This document shows positions 39,301 through 51,130 of a DNA stretch of 64,000 nucleotides, in pieces; positions within the stretch are counted from its first letter, which is position 1; each line of letters starts with the position of its first letter. Origin of the DNA: Diploscapter coronatus (lineage: Eukaryota > Nematoda > Chromadorea > Rhabditida > Rhabditidae); contig OZ038423.1 of NCBI GenBank assembly GCA_964036155.1, positions 9,315,249 to 9,379,248 of the forward strand, read 5' to 3'. Under the pieces are notes generated by a model. The model did no database searches and was not told where the DNA came from. It saw only the letters and a list, made by a program, of their open reading frames with translations. A program made the translations under genes and the position numbers.

Positions 39301-42125
39301 TGCACCTCTTATATTTGAAAATAGAGACTGAACCGCACGGTGAGTATTGTGAATTGTTTACTTTTACTCTTGCCGTTGTCTCCATGCCGCTCGCACTCAA
39401 AGAAATCGACGGCAAAAAATGTGGGGAAATACGAATGACGCACAACACCTCGGATTCGATTTAGCAAGACTATCATTTGTCAGGTGACCCAGGATTATCA
39501 ATATCTCTCACTCTGCCCGGAGAGCTAATTTATATTGCCAGTAGTATGGGTTTCTATGATGAGTGTTAGTTTAAATTGCGGGAAAAGTTAGAACAAGTCT
39601 GGGGAGTCGTGATTAATTTTGAAAGAAACGATCGGGAATGATGAGTTATCAGCGGAGTGACTCATTCCCAGATGATAGAACTCTAACACTTGTTTACTCC
39701 AATTTACGAAGCATGTGAAACTTCGTTAAAGTATATGAGAACTCAGTCGATAAGACTTGGAAAATCTCGCTCGGAATGCCGAAAGCGGGAACCTTCGACT
39801 TTGCACTAAAAGATTTATCACTCTCTAGTCGGCACGTAAGAGACTGAAAAATCGCTCTAGAATAATAAAACACCCATTTGAGGTTAGATGAAAGGTGAAA
39901 AATTCTCGCGGGGAAAACCTCCGAAAAATTGGCTGGCCTTTGCAAAAATGAATGGAAAGCCTTACTTGAAAAGTAGGCAGAGAGCGAGGTGAAAGAAAAG
40001 AACAACGAAGAATGCAAAAATTGCGAAAATCAAAAGAAAAGAGGGAACGTCTTTTCCTGCTTCTGCTGTGTTTGGAGAGAAGGCAAAGGATTTTGGCAGT
40101 GAACCAAAGGAAATAGGGAAGAGGGACCGCGACGCAACAGCCTCGCAACGCGGTCGAATATTGCGGCTATTCGGTGCGCGCTTCCTTTGTAGGAGGAAAC
40201 AAGGGAGGTGCGAGATAGACGAAGGCAAAGATGGAGAAACGAGGAGAAAGATCATACACAATTTGGAGAGGCAAGAGAGGAGGGGTTGACCCCGCCCACT
40301 TACCCAAACTAACCCAGACCCAGGCAGTGGACACCACCAACATGCGGAGAGGAGAAGACTATTATGCAGAGTTGCAGAGGAAGCAGGAAAAGATCCAGAA
40401 TAGGAAATAGAAAGGAAGAGAGGCAGATTGACTCATTACCCTCGATCCTTGCCTTGTCTTGCTTTGCTGTGTCGTTCCCTTTCTAACGGGAGGGAAAGAG
40501 AGGTAAGCCCCCTGAGGCTACCCTAACCTGCCCTCTGCCACAAAAGGGTCAGCAAATGTGTGAGAGTCGCACAGCTAGCACTGCACAGCAACCGCTGCGG
40601 ACAAATTATATCCTGCTTTCCTGTCCAACATAATAAAGCAAATCGCACACCTGCGCAAGGTAGTGCAATATGAAAATGGAGTTGGAGAACAGAGATTGAT
40701 AAATTATGTGGGATTTGGATGAAAAACGAGAGAAACTATTGTGTTTTGAACGGGAAGAGAAAGAGAATGAAAACCGTTTCTGCAAGTCGAAAACTTGATG
40801 ATAATCTGACCGGATGTAATTTATTTCGTGAGAACCTTATGGCGATTCAAAACAGTAAAACCTGAAAGGCAATTATTTCCATCGTAGTTTTCTATCGTTT
40901 TGTAAAATGAAATAATTGTTTTGGTCAATTTCCGCTGATCGGATTGTCATATCGTATTCGATAATCGATACAAATCAGCAGATAATTCACTGATATGGAG
41001 TTGATGATAATGGAATTTCGCTCGTTGTTTTTCACCAATTCAGCTAACCTTGCTTCGCGCGAGCGCGTATCAAATTCTTCTCGAAAACGTGAAGGGCGGA
41101 AGGAGAATGGACGAAGACATCGATATGAACCGGTCCGACAAAATCAGCCAATCTGCGAGAAAGGCCCACGATTGATGAGAAGGGGAGATGAGACGCATTC
41201 ATTCGCTCGCTGTTAATTCACGCCCTTTTAATAGCCCATGGCATTCTCATGGCTGTTTTGTCTTGACATTGGCTGTTTTCTTTCGAATCTTGAGCTTTCT
41301 GAGTCATCTCAAAAAATTAGGATTCTCTACACATCGCTACCCTTTCACAAACCTAGGAAACACTTTTATCAGACAGAAAGAAACTAGGAGTAGATTGCAC
41401 AAACGAATTCGTAACTATGAAACCGCTTTACACATAAAGATTTCCTTTAATGCCAGGTTAGAGGTAAAAATTGTTGAAAAATATGCGAGGGGTACGTCGC
41501 ATGAGATTCCTGACGATAATTATCCTTAGGTCTGCCTTTTCATCAAGATTCTTGTTTCACAGTGAAGATTTTAATTCAATTTTGAAAGCTTAATTTGTTT
41601 GCATGTTCCAAAAATCGATGTTGTCATCCCTTTGAAGCGAAAGTCTATTTGAAGAGCGATCGAATAAGAACATTGGTGTTCAATCAAAACTATGTATGAA
41701 GTTTGATGAATTCGATCAACAAATTGGCAACGCCTTTTTGTAATTTCAGTTACATGCCCATTAAGCTGGTTGTCGTCCACATGTAGAAAAACGGCCCAAT
41801 CCAATACTCAATCGCCCGTTGAATTGTCTGAATTGTCACTTGTCACTTCGCCGCATGTCATTTTGGTATTTCTTTATTGTGACATACAACGGCTAATATG
41901 TGAATTCGGTTGAACACAATTCACAACACAGCCTCTTTGTCATTTTCTCTTTTCTACTTTCGACTCTCGTCTTCCTTTCTCTAGCTATCATATCATGTAG
42001 CAAAGGTGTATTCACGTATTTTTGCGAAGGTTTCTTCAGCTCATTTTGAATTATTTAGTTCATTTAGTAAATTTTGTGAATCTCTAGATTTCCTTATCAA
42101 AGTGCACGTTATCGAACTTTGTAAA

Positions 42126-42660
42126 TAGTGGCGAGCAAACTGCTTGCATCACCGTTATAGTTTTACTGAGGGAAAGTTGGGAAATTAAATTTCTGTGCGT
42201 TTACTATTAAAAATTATAGAATCTATTTCATAGTTAGAAACTATGTTTATTATAGACTATCTTACCAGTTTATTTTATTGTTGAAAATTTTGAATTTTCT
42301 TAAGTATTGAAAACATAAAATTGGCGACTGCTCCGGGCATAGATCAATTTAGGATATAATCTCTGTATATAAGGGCTTTCAAATGCGTCATCAGCCAGCC
42401 TCTGCACTTACTCACATAGGCCTATGGAATTTTTTTCTTTTAAATCGGCCAATTTTCGTTTTTCTCGCTTGATAAAAAGTTTAAAGAAACTCCTAACTTC
42501 CGTAAAAGTAATCGAATCGGACCGAAACTTGGCAGATAATCATGATATATCCATCCCAATATGTATGCAAAATTGCAGCCGAATTGGTGCACCACAAGTG
42601 GGTGAACTGGCATCATATCAAAATGTAGCGAGTGATGCAAAACTTTTGCTCGTCACTGTA
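42126..42660. mobile_element. 535-bp degenerate Tc1/mariner-like remnant
   Basis: The left end AGTGGCGAGCAAACTGCTTG and the inverted right end AGTGACGAGCAAAAGTTTTG both continue into CATCAC; 21 of 26 bases agree. The right end is followed by TA, and CAGTG..GCAAAAGT is a typical mariner terminus. No transposase is readable in it. A TATA-like TATATAAGG near 42366 lies inside. Confidence 0.65.
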
Positions 42661-43559
42661 GTTCTTCACAAATTTTAGCAGTAAAATGACTTTTTTAACC
42701 TTTCTTCTTCCGTATTTTCTCAATCAGATAAGTGCGCGTATTTAGGAAGATGATCGAGAATGCCAAGTCTCTCAAAATTCAACGGTTTTGTCATGTCACC
42801 GACCGGAAATCATCGCTTTTCACGCATTTGTTTCTGTCAGACGGTGTTTCGTGAAAATAAAAATGTTCACATTGAAAAAGTGGAGAAAGGGGAAATTTGA
42901 TGCATTTTTCCGTTTGCTTTTATCATTTGGGGAACTTCGTCGTGCGGGTGGGTTTCTAATTTCTTTCTCTCGGAAAGTGTTCGGTAAGAGTTACTCAATC
43001 GAGGCGGTTATTATCAGTCATCTATTAATCAACTATTGGGAGAACCTGGCAGTTATTTTAGTCATTTTTGGAAGAACCGCCATTTTTTCGATTATTTAAC
43101 TTTAGAAACCCTTTTATTGACAGTTTTGAAATCTCCGGAGTAATTGTGGCACTTGAAATTTCATCCTTCTTTTCATTTTGTACATTCCGAAATGAAGTAA
43201 TTTTTCTACTTACGAGATACTTTCAGTGTTATGAGTCATTCCTCCTTTCTTTTCTTCCGCAAAACTAGCACTTCTTTCTTACGACTCACCTTCTAACTCA
43301 AAACCTGAAACTAGTACCTTGCCCGTGAGAAAACAACCTCCCGTGAAAGTCGATTTCAGGGACATTCGAGTCAGAAAAATAACATTTCATTACAGTTTTT
43401 GTGCGCGGGAAAAAGTGCGAACCGAATCTTTATGGTTGAAAAAAGTGCGTGACAATTTTATAGTTGTTATTGCTAGAAAGACAATGATGTTGAAGTCCTC
43501 GCAGACCGAGATAACTTTCGTGGAGAATTTTGCTCATTTTACAAAGCAACTTTTTCAGT

Positions 43560-45222
43560 ATGGCTTCATTCTTTCGAAAATTCTTTGCAAAAAAGAAGAA
43601 AAAGTTCACTCGAAAAGACTCGATCACTGGACGAAATCACAGCTTTGTAAGATTTACAAACCTTGACCATTTATTTTCAAGATGGAAAATTTAGATTGTC
43701 CCATACTTATCGCGACTTGAAGGCAACCAACTTCAACCTGGGCAGTCATTGATAATTCGAGGATTTATCATAGGTTCAAAAGTCGATCAAAGTTGATTTT
43801 GACTAGAAAAATGTTAGGCGACGAAGACTTCATCATCAACCTAACGGCTGGTCCGAAAGTTGAGCTCGACGATGAAAATGACACTTTGGACAGTCGCCTT
43901 TTGGCAATGAGAGTTGACGTCAAAAAGGGCAAGATATTCCTGAACGCATGCATCAATAATGAATGGGGAAAGTTAGTGATTTTTTATTCGAACGAAATTG
44001 TAGCTTGAAAACATATGCTTACCATGAATGGCTGATGTTGAATGGCCTCACAAGAGAAGCGCTTGATCTTGGGTCCAGCTTTTTGAATGGGAGCAAATGG
44101 AGCCTACCAAACCGACATCACTGATTACGAATATGCTAATTTTTTTTTTTGAGAAATAGAGCAGTTCATTCGCAGAAATTTTTTTTTGTGCATATTCGTA
44201 ATCAACGATATCGGTTTGATAAGTTTTACTTGCTTTCATTCAAAAACCGGACCCGAGGTCAAATGCTTTCTTTGTCAGAGATAGGCTTTAAAATCTATTC
44301 GATTTTTATGATCTTCAGAGAAGGCAAACTGAAACACAATTGGAAAGTAGGCGATGAGTTTGACGTGCGAATTCGGTGTCACGATGATAGGTTTGAGGTT
44401 TTGCAAATTTGCTCATCCTCAGAACAATAATGGAAGGTTTAGGTTTTCGTTGAACAAAAGCTCGTTTCGGTATTCACTCACTACGTCCCCATGACGAAAA
44501 TCACTCATATTTACATCAATGGAGAAATTCGTCTCTACAACATATCGTGGGAAGGAAAATATTACGTGAGATTTTTCCTGAATACTTTGAAGGCAAAATT
44601 GCTATCAGTGCGTACAGTGTCGAAAGAGCGTGCCTTGCACTGTCAGTCATGCTTCCTGACAAATGTAATGCATGTCTGAAATTCAGCAAATGCCATACGC
44701 AGCTGAAATCCCGAATAACTTCTACGTCGGTAGAAAGCTCTACATTTCAGGGAAAACCAACAAGGTATCAAAGTTGTTCCAATTGATTTGAAAAGGATCC
44801 GTGTCTTCTAGAAATGCAAGCAGTTCACCATTGATTTGATCACTGAAAAGGGCGACGACGTCGCAATGAGATTCAACCCATTCTTCAAAGAAAAGGTGGG
44901 AAATTTGTTTATCCTCAAAAAATCGACAATGGGTTTTCAGAAGACCCGAAGAAACAGTCGAATACAGGATATGTGGGGTCGAGAGGAGAAGACTCAAGAG
45001 GCTCCCTTCCCGTTCCAGAAGGGAAAAGCCTTCAACCTGCTGGTTTATTCCGAAGAATCAAAGATCATGGTAAATGAATAAATTATGCCAATTAACTGGC
45101 TAATTTAGGTCTTCGTCGATGATGTCTATTACGTTTCCTTCGACCACCGAACACCATCTAACTTGATCAACCGACTGAAAATCGACGGCGATATTGAACT
45201 CTTTGGAGTTCACCTCAAATGA
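43560..45222 (+). CDS. Tandem-repeat galectin (LEC-1-like) with eroded sugar-binding sites
   Basis: A beta-galactoside-binding lectin family member with two carbohydrate-recognition domains (CRDs). Nine exons (first 43560-43646, last 45109-45222) sum to 927 nt, giving 308 residues. An unusual basic leader (MASFFRKFFAKKKKKFTRKD) precedes CRD1, which shows VPYLSRLEGNQLQPGQSL, NNEWGKEGK, RIRCHDDRFEV and THIYINGEIRLY. CRD2 shows the core FNPFF, MWGREEKTQEAPFPFQKG and FDHRTPSN. Overall order and spacing match nematode LEC-1. Canonical HxNxR is absent in CRD1 and reads RFNPFF in CRD2, and the WGxExR arginine is Lys in both, so classical galactose binding is probably weak or lost. The ATG follows a TTTTTCAG acceptor. 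The intron 43972-44318 holds a palindromic MITE. Confidence 0.9.
44105..44221. mobile_element. 117-bp palindromic TA-flanked MITE in a galectin intron
   Basis: Left TACCAAACCGACATCACTGA and inverted right TATCAAACCGATATCGTTGA both continue as TTACGAATATGC, followed by T-tracts, leaving a loop of about 50 bases. TA at each end suggests mariner-type insertion. Confidence 0.75.
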
Positions 45223-46290
45223 TTATCGGTAAATAATCAGTTGCGAATAGCGTAGAATTCATGATAACTCGATCATATCCCGTGACGATAACGTTATTTT
45301 ACCTCATTAGAGATCAGTTACTCGAGATTGTTCATAAGTATTCCTTGTGCTTTGATGACATTGAATTCTTTAGTGGTCTAAAAATTGCCATAACTTTCCT
45401 TCGAAATAATGCCATTGTCATATCCCCGTGCTCAACATTTGATGAAACTTGTCGCTTCGTTTTCAGATTCGTTGAAATGCTTGAATAAACTCTCGTTGTT
45501 CGGAATAGTCTGTGATCAGTGAAGACTGGACAATTTGGATCAGGGATATGCGGAAATTTCTGGAGAGAGATTTTCTCTTTCTCTGCTCCACGTTCTTTCC
45601 TTTCTCGTACCTCTCATTTTCATTTCAAAACGAAAATTAGGGGTGTGAGAAAAGTGAGAAAGAGAAGAAAGGGCGTGTGTGAAGCAGAGAAAGAAAAAAT
45701 CTCTCCTCGGAAATTTTCACTCCTGATTTGGGTTCCTCAGATTGTTGTGACATGATTGAAGATGACTTGATGAAGACGTCTTTCCATCAGTTGTTTTTCT
45801 GATGTCGCAATAAGCGTCTACGCCATCCCAAATCTGCATCAAATTGAACCATAGAGCATGTCATTGTTAAGTTCCGACACTATTCAGATTTTCTCATCGA
45901 CGGTCAGCAGCACAAGGGCATCGCTCTCGCTCCATCTCATTCACCCACTCTTCACTCTTCGATTCTCGATCAAATTCTGTTCATCAACTATTTCGTACAA
46001 AGAATAAACCGTCCCGTAGAGGGATTTCACATAAAATAGGTTTTTAAAACTTCATCCTATCTAATTTTTAGACTTTTTCTCAAAATATTCTATATTTTTA
46101 GCTTCATCACATTTTATTCCATTCTTTTCGATTTTTTGCTTGACAAGCTATGTGATTTTACACAAGTGAAACTATAGTACACGTAGTCTGAATCTACCCG
46201 TTTTCAAAAATATTGGCACCTCAAAAAGGATATCATCAAGTGTGCAAAAACGTTCGAAAGATTGAAAGAGATACATGTTGTAGAAAAATA
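45223..46290. other. Convergent intergenic region with a MITE
   Basis: This contains the galectin 3' side (possible AATAAA at 45484-45489), a 185-bp hAT-like MITE at 45541-45725 and the 3' side of the UEV gene. No gene was seen. Confidence 0.55.
45541..45725. mobile_element. 185-bp CAGG-ended hAT-like MITE
   Basis: An imperfect inverted repeat of about 55 bp spans CGGAAATTTCTGGAGAGAG and CTTTCTCTGCTCCAC on the left and their complements on the right. The 8-bp flanks ATTTGGAT (45533-45540) and ATTTGGGT (45726-45733) agree at 7 of 8 positions. Confidence 0.65.
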
Positions 46291-48392
46291 TCATCGAGCG
46301 TATCGTTGCGTCCAAATTCGAGCAGTTTCTTCGTATTTTTGCGGCTGAAGTTTGTATTCCACCGCTAGTGGTTCATTCACTGGATCATCTGGAAATATAG
46401 ACTCGAAAATAACAGAAGAAATTTGGATTTCTCCTGAAACTATCAATCTCTTTCAATAAGTGAAATGAAAATCATAATTTTAACTACTTTCTTTCATAAT
46501 TTGCAGGAAATTTATTAGTTACGATAATGTTCTTACCCAATTTCGGCTCGATGAGCATTTGCTTGATGGCGTGAATCGCGTCCTTCATTTTGTTGCTGTT
46601 CTTATTCCACTGGTCCGATATGACGCTTTTTGATATCTAAAAGACTATTATTTGAAAATTAAAAACAAAAACTTACATCTCCTTTTATGCCCACGTTCAG
46701 ATGATAAATCCTTGTTAGGAATGCTGCCTGAAAAATAATTAATTTCGAAAAAAAAACTGAAAATTTAGTAACTCTTTGACAATGAAACGAGAGAATGACA
46801 CGAAAAAATTCATTTTTCTTTTTACGAACGATTTTTCTTGCTATCAAAAATTTAGCATATTTCTAAATCATTCGAAAGAAACACTAACCCTCGGCGGAAA
46901 AACGGGATGTTCTTGGGAAGCGGTGAGTTGGACGAAGAAGACACCGCCCTCGTAGGGAGTTCCCCTCGGGCCTTCAATTGCAACAGTCCACTCAAGCAGT
47001 TCGCCAAGACTAGGAGACGCGTAACAGCCCTTTTCGAGACCGTTTACTTCTAGAGACCTGGAAATTTTTACCGCTTTTTTTTAGAAGTATTCTTTTCAGT
47101 GTAATAAACATGAAAAATTTAACTTTCAAAATATCCTCAACTCATTGAAAATCGTACATGTTTGTTTTCACACTTCGTAGAAATATGATTTTAAAAATTG
47201 GTTACTTTGCCTCCCGATCAAGATTGACTCTGGCCATTGTCGGGGGGAAGGACGGAGTGGATGATTTTCGCTTCAAAACCCGTCGAATTGGACTCGGAGT
47301 TGCACTGGCAATTGCACCTGGTAGTGCACTGTGCCGGGAATCATTTTGTCCTTGCACTTGGACCATTCGAGGAGTAGGAGAATTGCGGTGAATGGAAATA
47401 TTGGCGCTTGTCGAGGGGGGAAGAGGAATGCCATCTGAAAAATGCTGATAAGAGATGAGTTACGAAATGAAATGTCATTCTCGACTATTGGGAAGTTTTG
47501 ATCTTCGCATTTCTTCGTAAAAATAAAACATCTTCTATTTATAAATTTCATTTTATCTTTCTAAATATAAAGATACAGATTCAAGATCTCAAATTTTTCG
47601 AAGGGGAAAATCTAAAATTCATATCATTGTAAAAAGAAAAAAATTACCTCCCGAAAAACTCGCAGTCGAAGTCGAAGCGATAGCAGGTGGTTGCCGATGA
47701 TGCGAAGAATGTAATGCATAGGCAGAAGACGTTGATTGTGGTGGAAGGAAGACAGGAATGAGATTGGAAGATGATTGTTGAGAGTGAGAAGGCAGAGAAG
47801 CTGTTGCTGCTAGTAAAGATTGACTCACAGAGGCGGGGATCACTCGACCACCCGCGATTATACCGTATTCCGCGCGACGGCCTGGAAATTTGAATTTTAT
47901 TTTTTTAGAAAATGTAGGTTTAACTGAAATTATTAGACTCACAGCATTTTATCTACGTGTACGATATTACTAGAGCGGGTAAAATAAAAAAAAGAAAGGA
48001 ATAGTAGCGTTCATAGCTTTGCATTGTAGTTAATTTAAAAAAAAAAATATTCAGAGAGAAGTTCTAGTTATCCTTTCAAATCATATCTTTTTAAATACAA
48101 ATTTAAAAAATAAATCTTACCATGCCCCGGTTGAGCGATTCTAGACTGATCCTCGAATCGAAATAAACTTGCTGCTGCGGTTTGGAATGGATCGGTGAAC
48201 GAGCGAATGTAGCGCGGAACTTGGTCCGGAGGGAGACGGGCTAAAATTTGGAATTTGTCCGATTTTTTTAATTCAAAGATTTGTACTTCCAAGTTCATTA
48301 TTATAATCTCGAAAATTACCTGTCAACGAATCAGGAAGTGATTGGCCCCGACTATGACTTTGATTCAGGTTTGGGTTCCGGTTATTGTTCAT
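46291..48392 (-). CDS. uev-3: Ubiquitin-conjugating E2 variant (UEV-3-like) with long N-terminal extension
   Basis: A non-catalytic E2-fold protein; C. elegans UEV-3 is a partner in p38 MAP-kinase signalling. Seven or more exons run from MNNNRNPNLNQS (48392) to a TGA at 46291. The first half is a Ser/Pro/Gln-rich, probably disordered extension (PDQVPRYIRSFTDPFQ, VSQSLLAATASLPSHSQQ, SPIRRVLKRKSSTPSFPP). The E2 core begins MARVNLDREAKSLEVNGLEK and includes IEGPRGTPYEGGVFFVQL, FLTRIYHLNV, SDQWNKN and EYKLQPQKYEETARIWTQRY. The catalytic cysteine position (ICLD in active E2s) reads ISKS, so no thioester can form. It lies 1 kb downstream of rab-5 on the same strand. The ATG directly follows a TTTTCAG acceptor. 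The symbol rests on family plus neighbourhood. Confidence 0.83.
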
Positions 48393-49398
48393 CTGAAAAC
48401 CATCAAATTTCTAAGAAAAGCTCAAATCTTCAATATAATTCATTTGGATTTGTACCATATGAAATCAACAAATGTGAAATTTTGACCAGATAAATAATTT
48501 ATTTTCTTCTTTATCAGCTTATCATCTCAGGCTTGAAGATTCTGAAAATGATAAAGATAGAAACGGGTTGACGAGATAAAATGATAAGGGACTACGGTAT
48601 CAAATTGAGCATTTTGGTGCAATTGTAAATTCATCAAGTATTCGCACCAAAATAGCGATACCGTGAGGATAGATTGTCCTTTGTCTTGCCAAATGTTCAA
48701 GTTTCAACTTTTCAACAAAGAAAGTGGAAAAGATCTTTCAAAATTTAAAAATCGATGATAAAAAAGGGATGAGAAGAATAGGAATTAAATTTTATCAGTG
48801 ATAAAAATTAACTTTACCATCGATAAAACTTGGTTTTCTCAGAAAGTCATATCTTCTCACCAAAATTATACTGAAATGTGAAAAATAAAACATTTGAAAA
48901 ATAGAATGTATGGTTTAAGGGAAGAGAAATTCTCTTGATTTTAAATTACACAAACAAACAGAACTTTAGGAAGACTGATAAAATTATCAAGAAAAATAAT
49001 GAACAACCAATAAAATTAAGATTTACGAAAAATAGATAGCAAATGATCAAATTTACCGAATTTTTCCTTTTGCTTGCAGAAAAGCGCGAGCGCAATATCA
49101 AGAAAATTCTAGGAAAAAGTAGAATTTCAAAGAATCTTCCGATTCTTTAAAACATTATGAAGAATTAAGGGAAAATCGTTGATACTTGAGTCCTCGAAAA
49201 AATTTAAATCAACGATTTTTAGATTACCGATAAGATTGGAAAGGGAGTGGATAGTTTCGAAACTTCAAAAAGGCGTGCACGCTATGTATGGATAGAAGGT
49301 GAAAAGGGGATGAACACAGACTGAGATTGTGCGCGGGCGGGTTGCAGGTGGTTACCTCGCCCACTTTTCGGGTTAGCAGGTCGCTGTCGCTGTCCGGC
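48393..49398. other. Region between rab-5 and the UEV gene
   Basis: About 1 kb, AT-rich, between two same-strand genes. It holds an imperfect hairpin at 48593-48665 (ACGGTATC / GATACCGT arms and ATTTTGGTGC / GCACCAAAAT). The distance is large for a standard nematode operon. No gene was seen. Confidence 0.5.
48593..48665. repeat. Imperfect hairpin repeat
   Basis: TACGGTATC...ATTTTGGTGCAA pairs with TTCGCACCAAAAT...GATACCGTG, leaving a loop of about 20 bases. It may be a MITE remnant. No target duplication was seen. Confidence 0.5.
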
Positions 49399-51130
49399 CT
49401 ATTTGCAGCAAGTACCGCTCTTCTGCTGCTGTGCAGGCTGGTTCACATCGACCGTGTCTTGAGGCTGTCCGGGGGGAGGTCCGATCGGCAACTTCTTGGC
49501 AATCGCCATGAAGATATCGTTCACGTTCATCGAGGTCTGAAGAAAAGTAAGATAACTTTGAAAAGAAGCTTGTGAGTTTTCAGGACGTTTTTATCTTCGG
49601 AAGAGAATAGTTTTGAAGAAAACAGGAGCGATTCGAAAAGATTAGATTTTAAAAAAGTCTACCTTGGCAGAAGTCTCCATGAAGAGCAGAGCGTTGTCCT
49701 CGGCATAGGCCTGAGCTTCCTCGTATTCGACTGTGCGCTGTAAATAAAGACTGTTTGCAAAATAAAGGGAATTTGTCTCGTTTTTCTTAAGTCTATTCAA
49801 ATATGATATTTGTTTATTTCTCTAAAATCTCGGACCTTATTAGCCATATCAGCCTTGTTACCCGCAAGGGCCATGACGATGTTGGGCGAGGCCTGTCGCT
49901 GCAGCTCCTTCACCCAGTTCTTGGCCTTTTGGAATGAGTCCTGAATATTTCAAATCAGAATTTTTCAAGTCTGAACTTGGAAAATTCGTGGTCGCTACTT
50001 GTCACGTTCTTAACGTTTGTTGCAATTTCGTAGAAACGCTCATGAATGCATGAATATTCTCTCGTTTCATTTGCATTTCCAAAAATAGAAGGAAAGGAAA
50101 GGCATGACGAGCCAAAAGAGGGATTAAGTGCAGTGTGGATGTTTTGAGTTAGATTTTTTTCAACAATGGCTAAGGTTTTCTTTCGAAATTTCGAGAAAAT
50201 CCAACCTGATTGGTGATGTCGTAGACGACGATGGCGGCCTGCGCGCCTCTGTAGTACATGGGGGCAAGCGAGTGGTACCTCTCCTGGCCCGCAGTGTCCC
50301 AGATCTCGAACTTCACCGTCGCGTCGTCCAGGCACACCTCAAATTACGACTCTTTGCTCTAGTAAATTTGACTATTTTCGTCTTTTACTCTAATTCTAAC
50401 ATTTCATTAGAATTTCAGGCGTATTTTTTTCTATAACTTTCTACCGTTTTACCATATTGCTTTTCCTTATTGTAATTCTTAGATTTTGACCAAAATAGAT
50501 CAGTCATTGAATTTTTAGCAATCTTGTCTTTAATTCTAATTTTAAAGTAATTTTTACCGTCTGAGTCAAGAAAGCGGCCCCAATGGTAGACTCCTGGTAC
50601 TCGTGGAACTGGCCCTTCACGAATCGCAGCACCAGAGAAGATTTGCCTCAAATGTTATTTTCACCTTTTAGTCTCTTCAATTTCATTTATTTTTCAGAGG
50701 AAGTGGCTTCACTAGCACTCCCCTCTAATCAGCTTCAATTACAAATCGATGCAAACTGCGTGATCGATTTCGCAATGCAATCAGTCACGCTTGGAAGTGG
50801 AAAATGACAAAATAGGAAAATGAAGCTGAACTGTGAAGCACTGTTCATCAAAGATACTACGTCATTTTTCAAGTTTTGAAGTGATGATAATTTGACAACA
50901 TTGATAAAGGATCACGTTTTCGAGTTTTATTTTTCCCTACTTTTGCTCTGAATTGGCCAGAAAAGTTCTATTTAAGAAGTGGGTTTTTGTTATTATTTTA
51001 AATTAAAATATTCCGACGTACCGACAGCAGACTCTCCGAGAAGGACAAGTTTGAACTGGCAGGTGCGATTGGAGCCCGTTCCCGCGGAGCCACCCGCTCT
51101 TGATGCACTGTTGCCGCCGCGATTCGCCAT
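49399..51130 (-). CDS. rab-5: Small GTPase RAB-5
   Basis: The master Rab of early endosomes. Six exons give about 210 residues. Visible are the P-loop GESAVGKSS, switch [18 protein letters not shown], switch [21 protein letters not shown] (the Rab5-specific version), the guanine-binding NKAD and ETSAK boxes, and a C-terminal double cysteine GTCCK for prenylation. The Gly/Ser-rich start [14 protein letters not shown] is usual for Rab5. Two acceptors read TTTGAG instead of TTTCAG. A TTTCAG acceptor about 50 bases upstream of the ATG (near 51180) fits spliced-leader addition. Divergent from the nmat-2-like gene, with 2 kb between the starts. Confidence 0.97.

Larger units (their letters stand above)
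37665..43559. other. 5.9-kb region without a convincing gene
   Basis: This lies upstream of both the TMEM134-like gene (minus) and the galectin (plus). The plus strand is purine-rich at about 38900-40800, suggesting a minus-strand intron or leader. It holds a perfect hairpin at 39277-39300, a possible plus-strand donor GAG|GTAAGC near 40500, and a mariner-like remnant at 42126-42660 that contains a TATATAAGG. A TTTTTCAG acceptor at 43551-43558 immediately precedes the galectin ATG. Confidence 0.5.

Noticed and set aside
42424..42678. 84-codon plus-strand frame MEFFSFKSAN...
   Set aside because: It lies inside and runs out of the mariner-like remnant, and its end is the terminal repeat itself.
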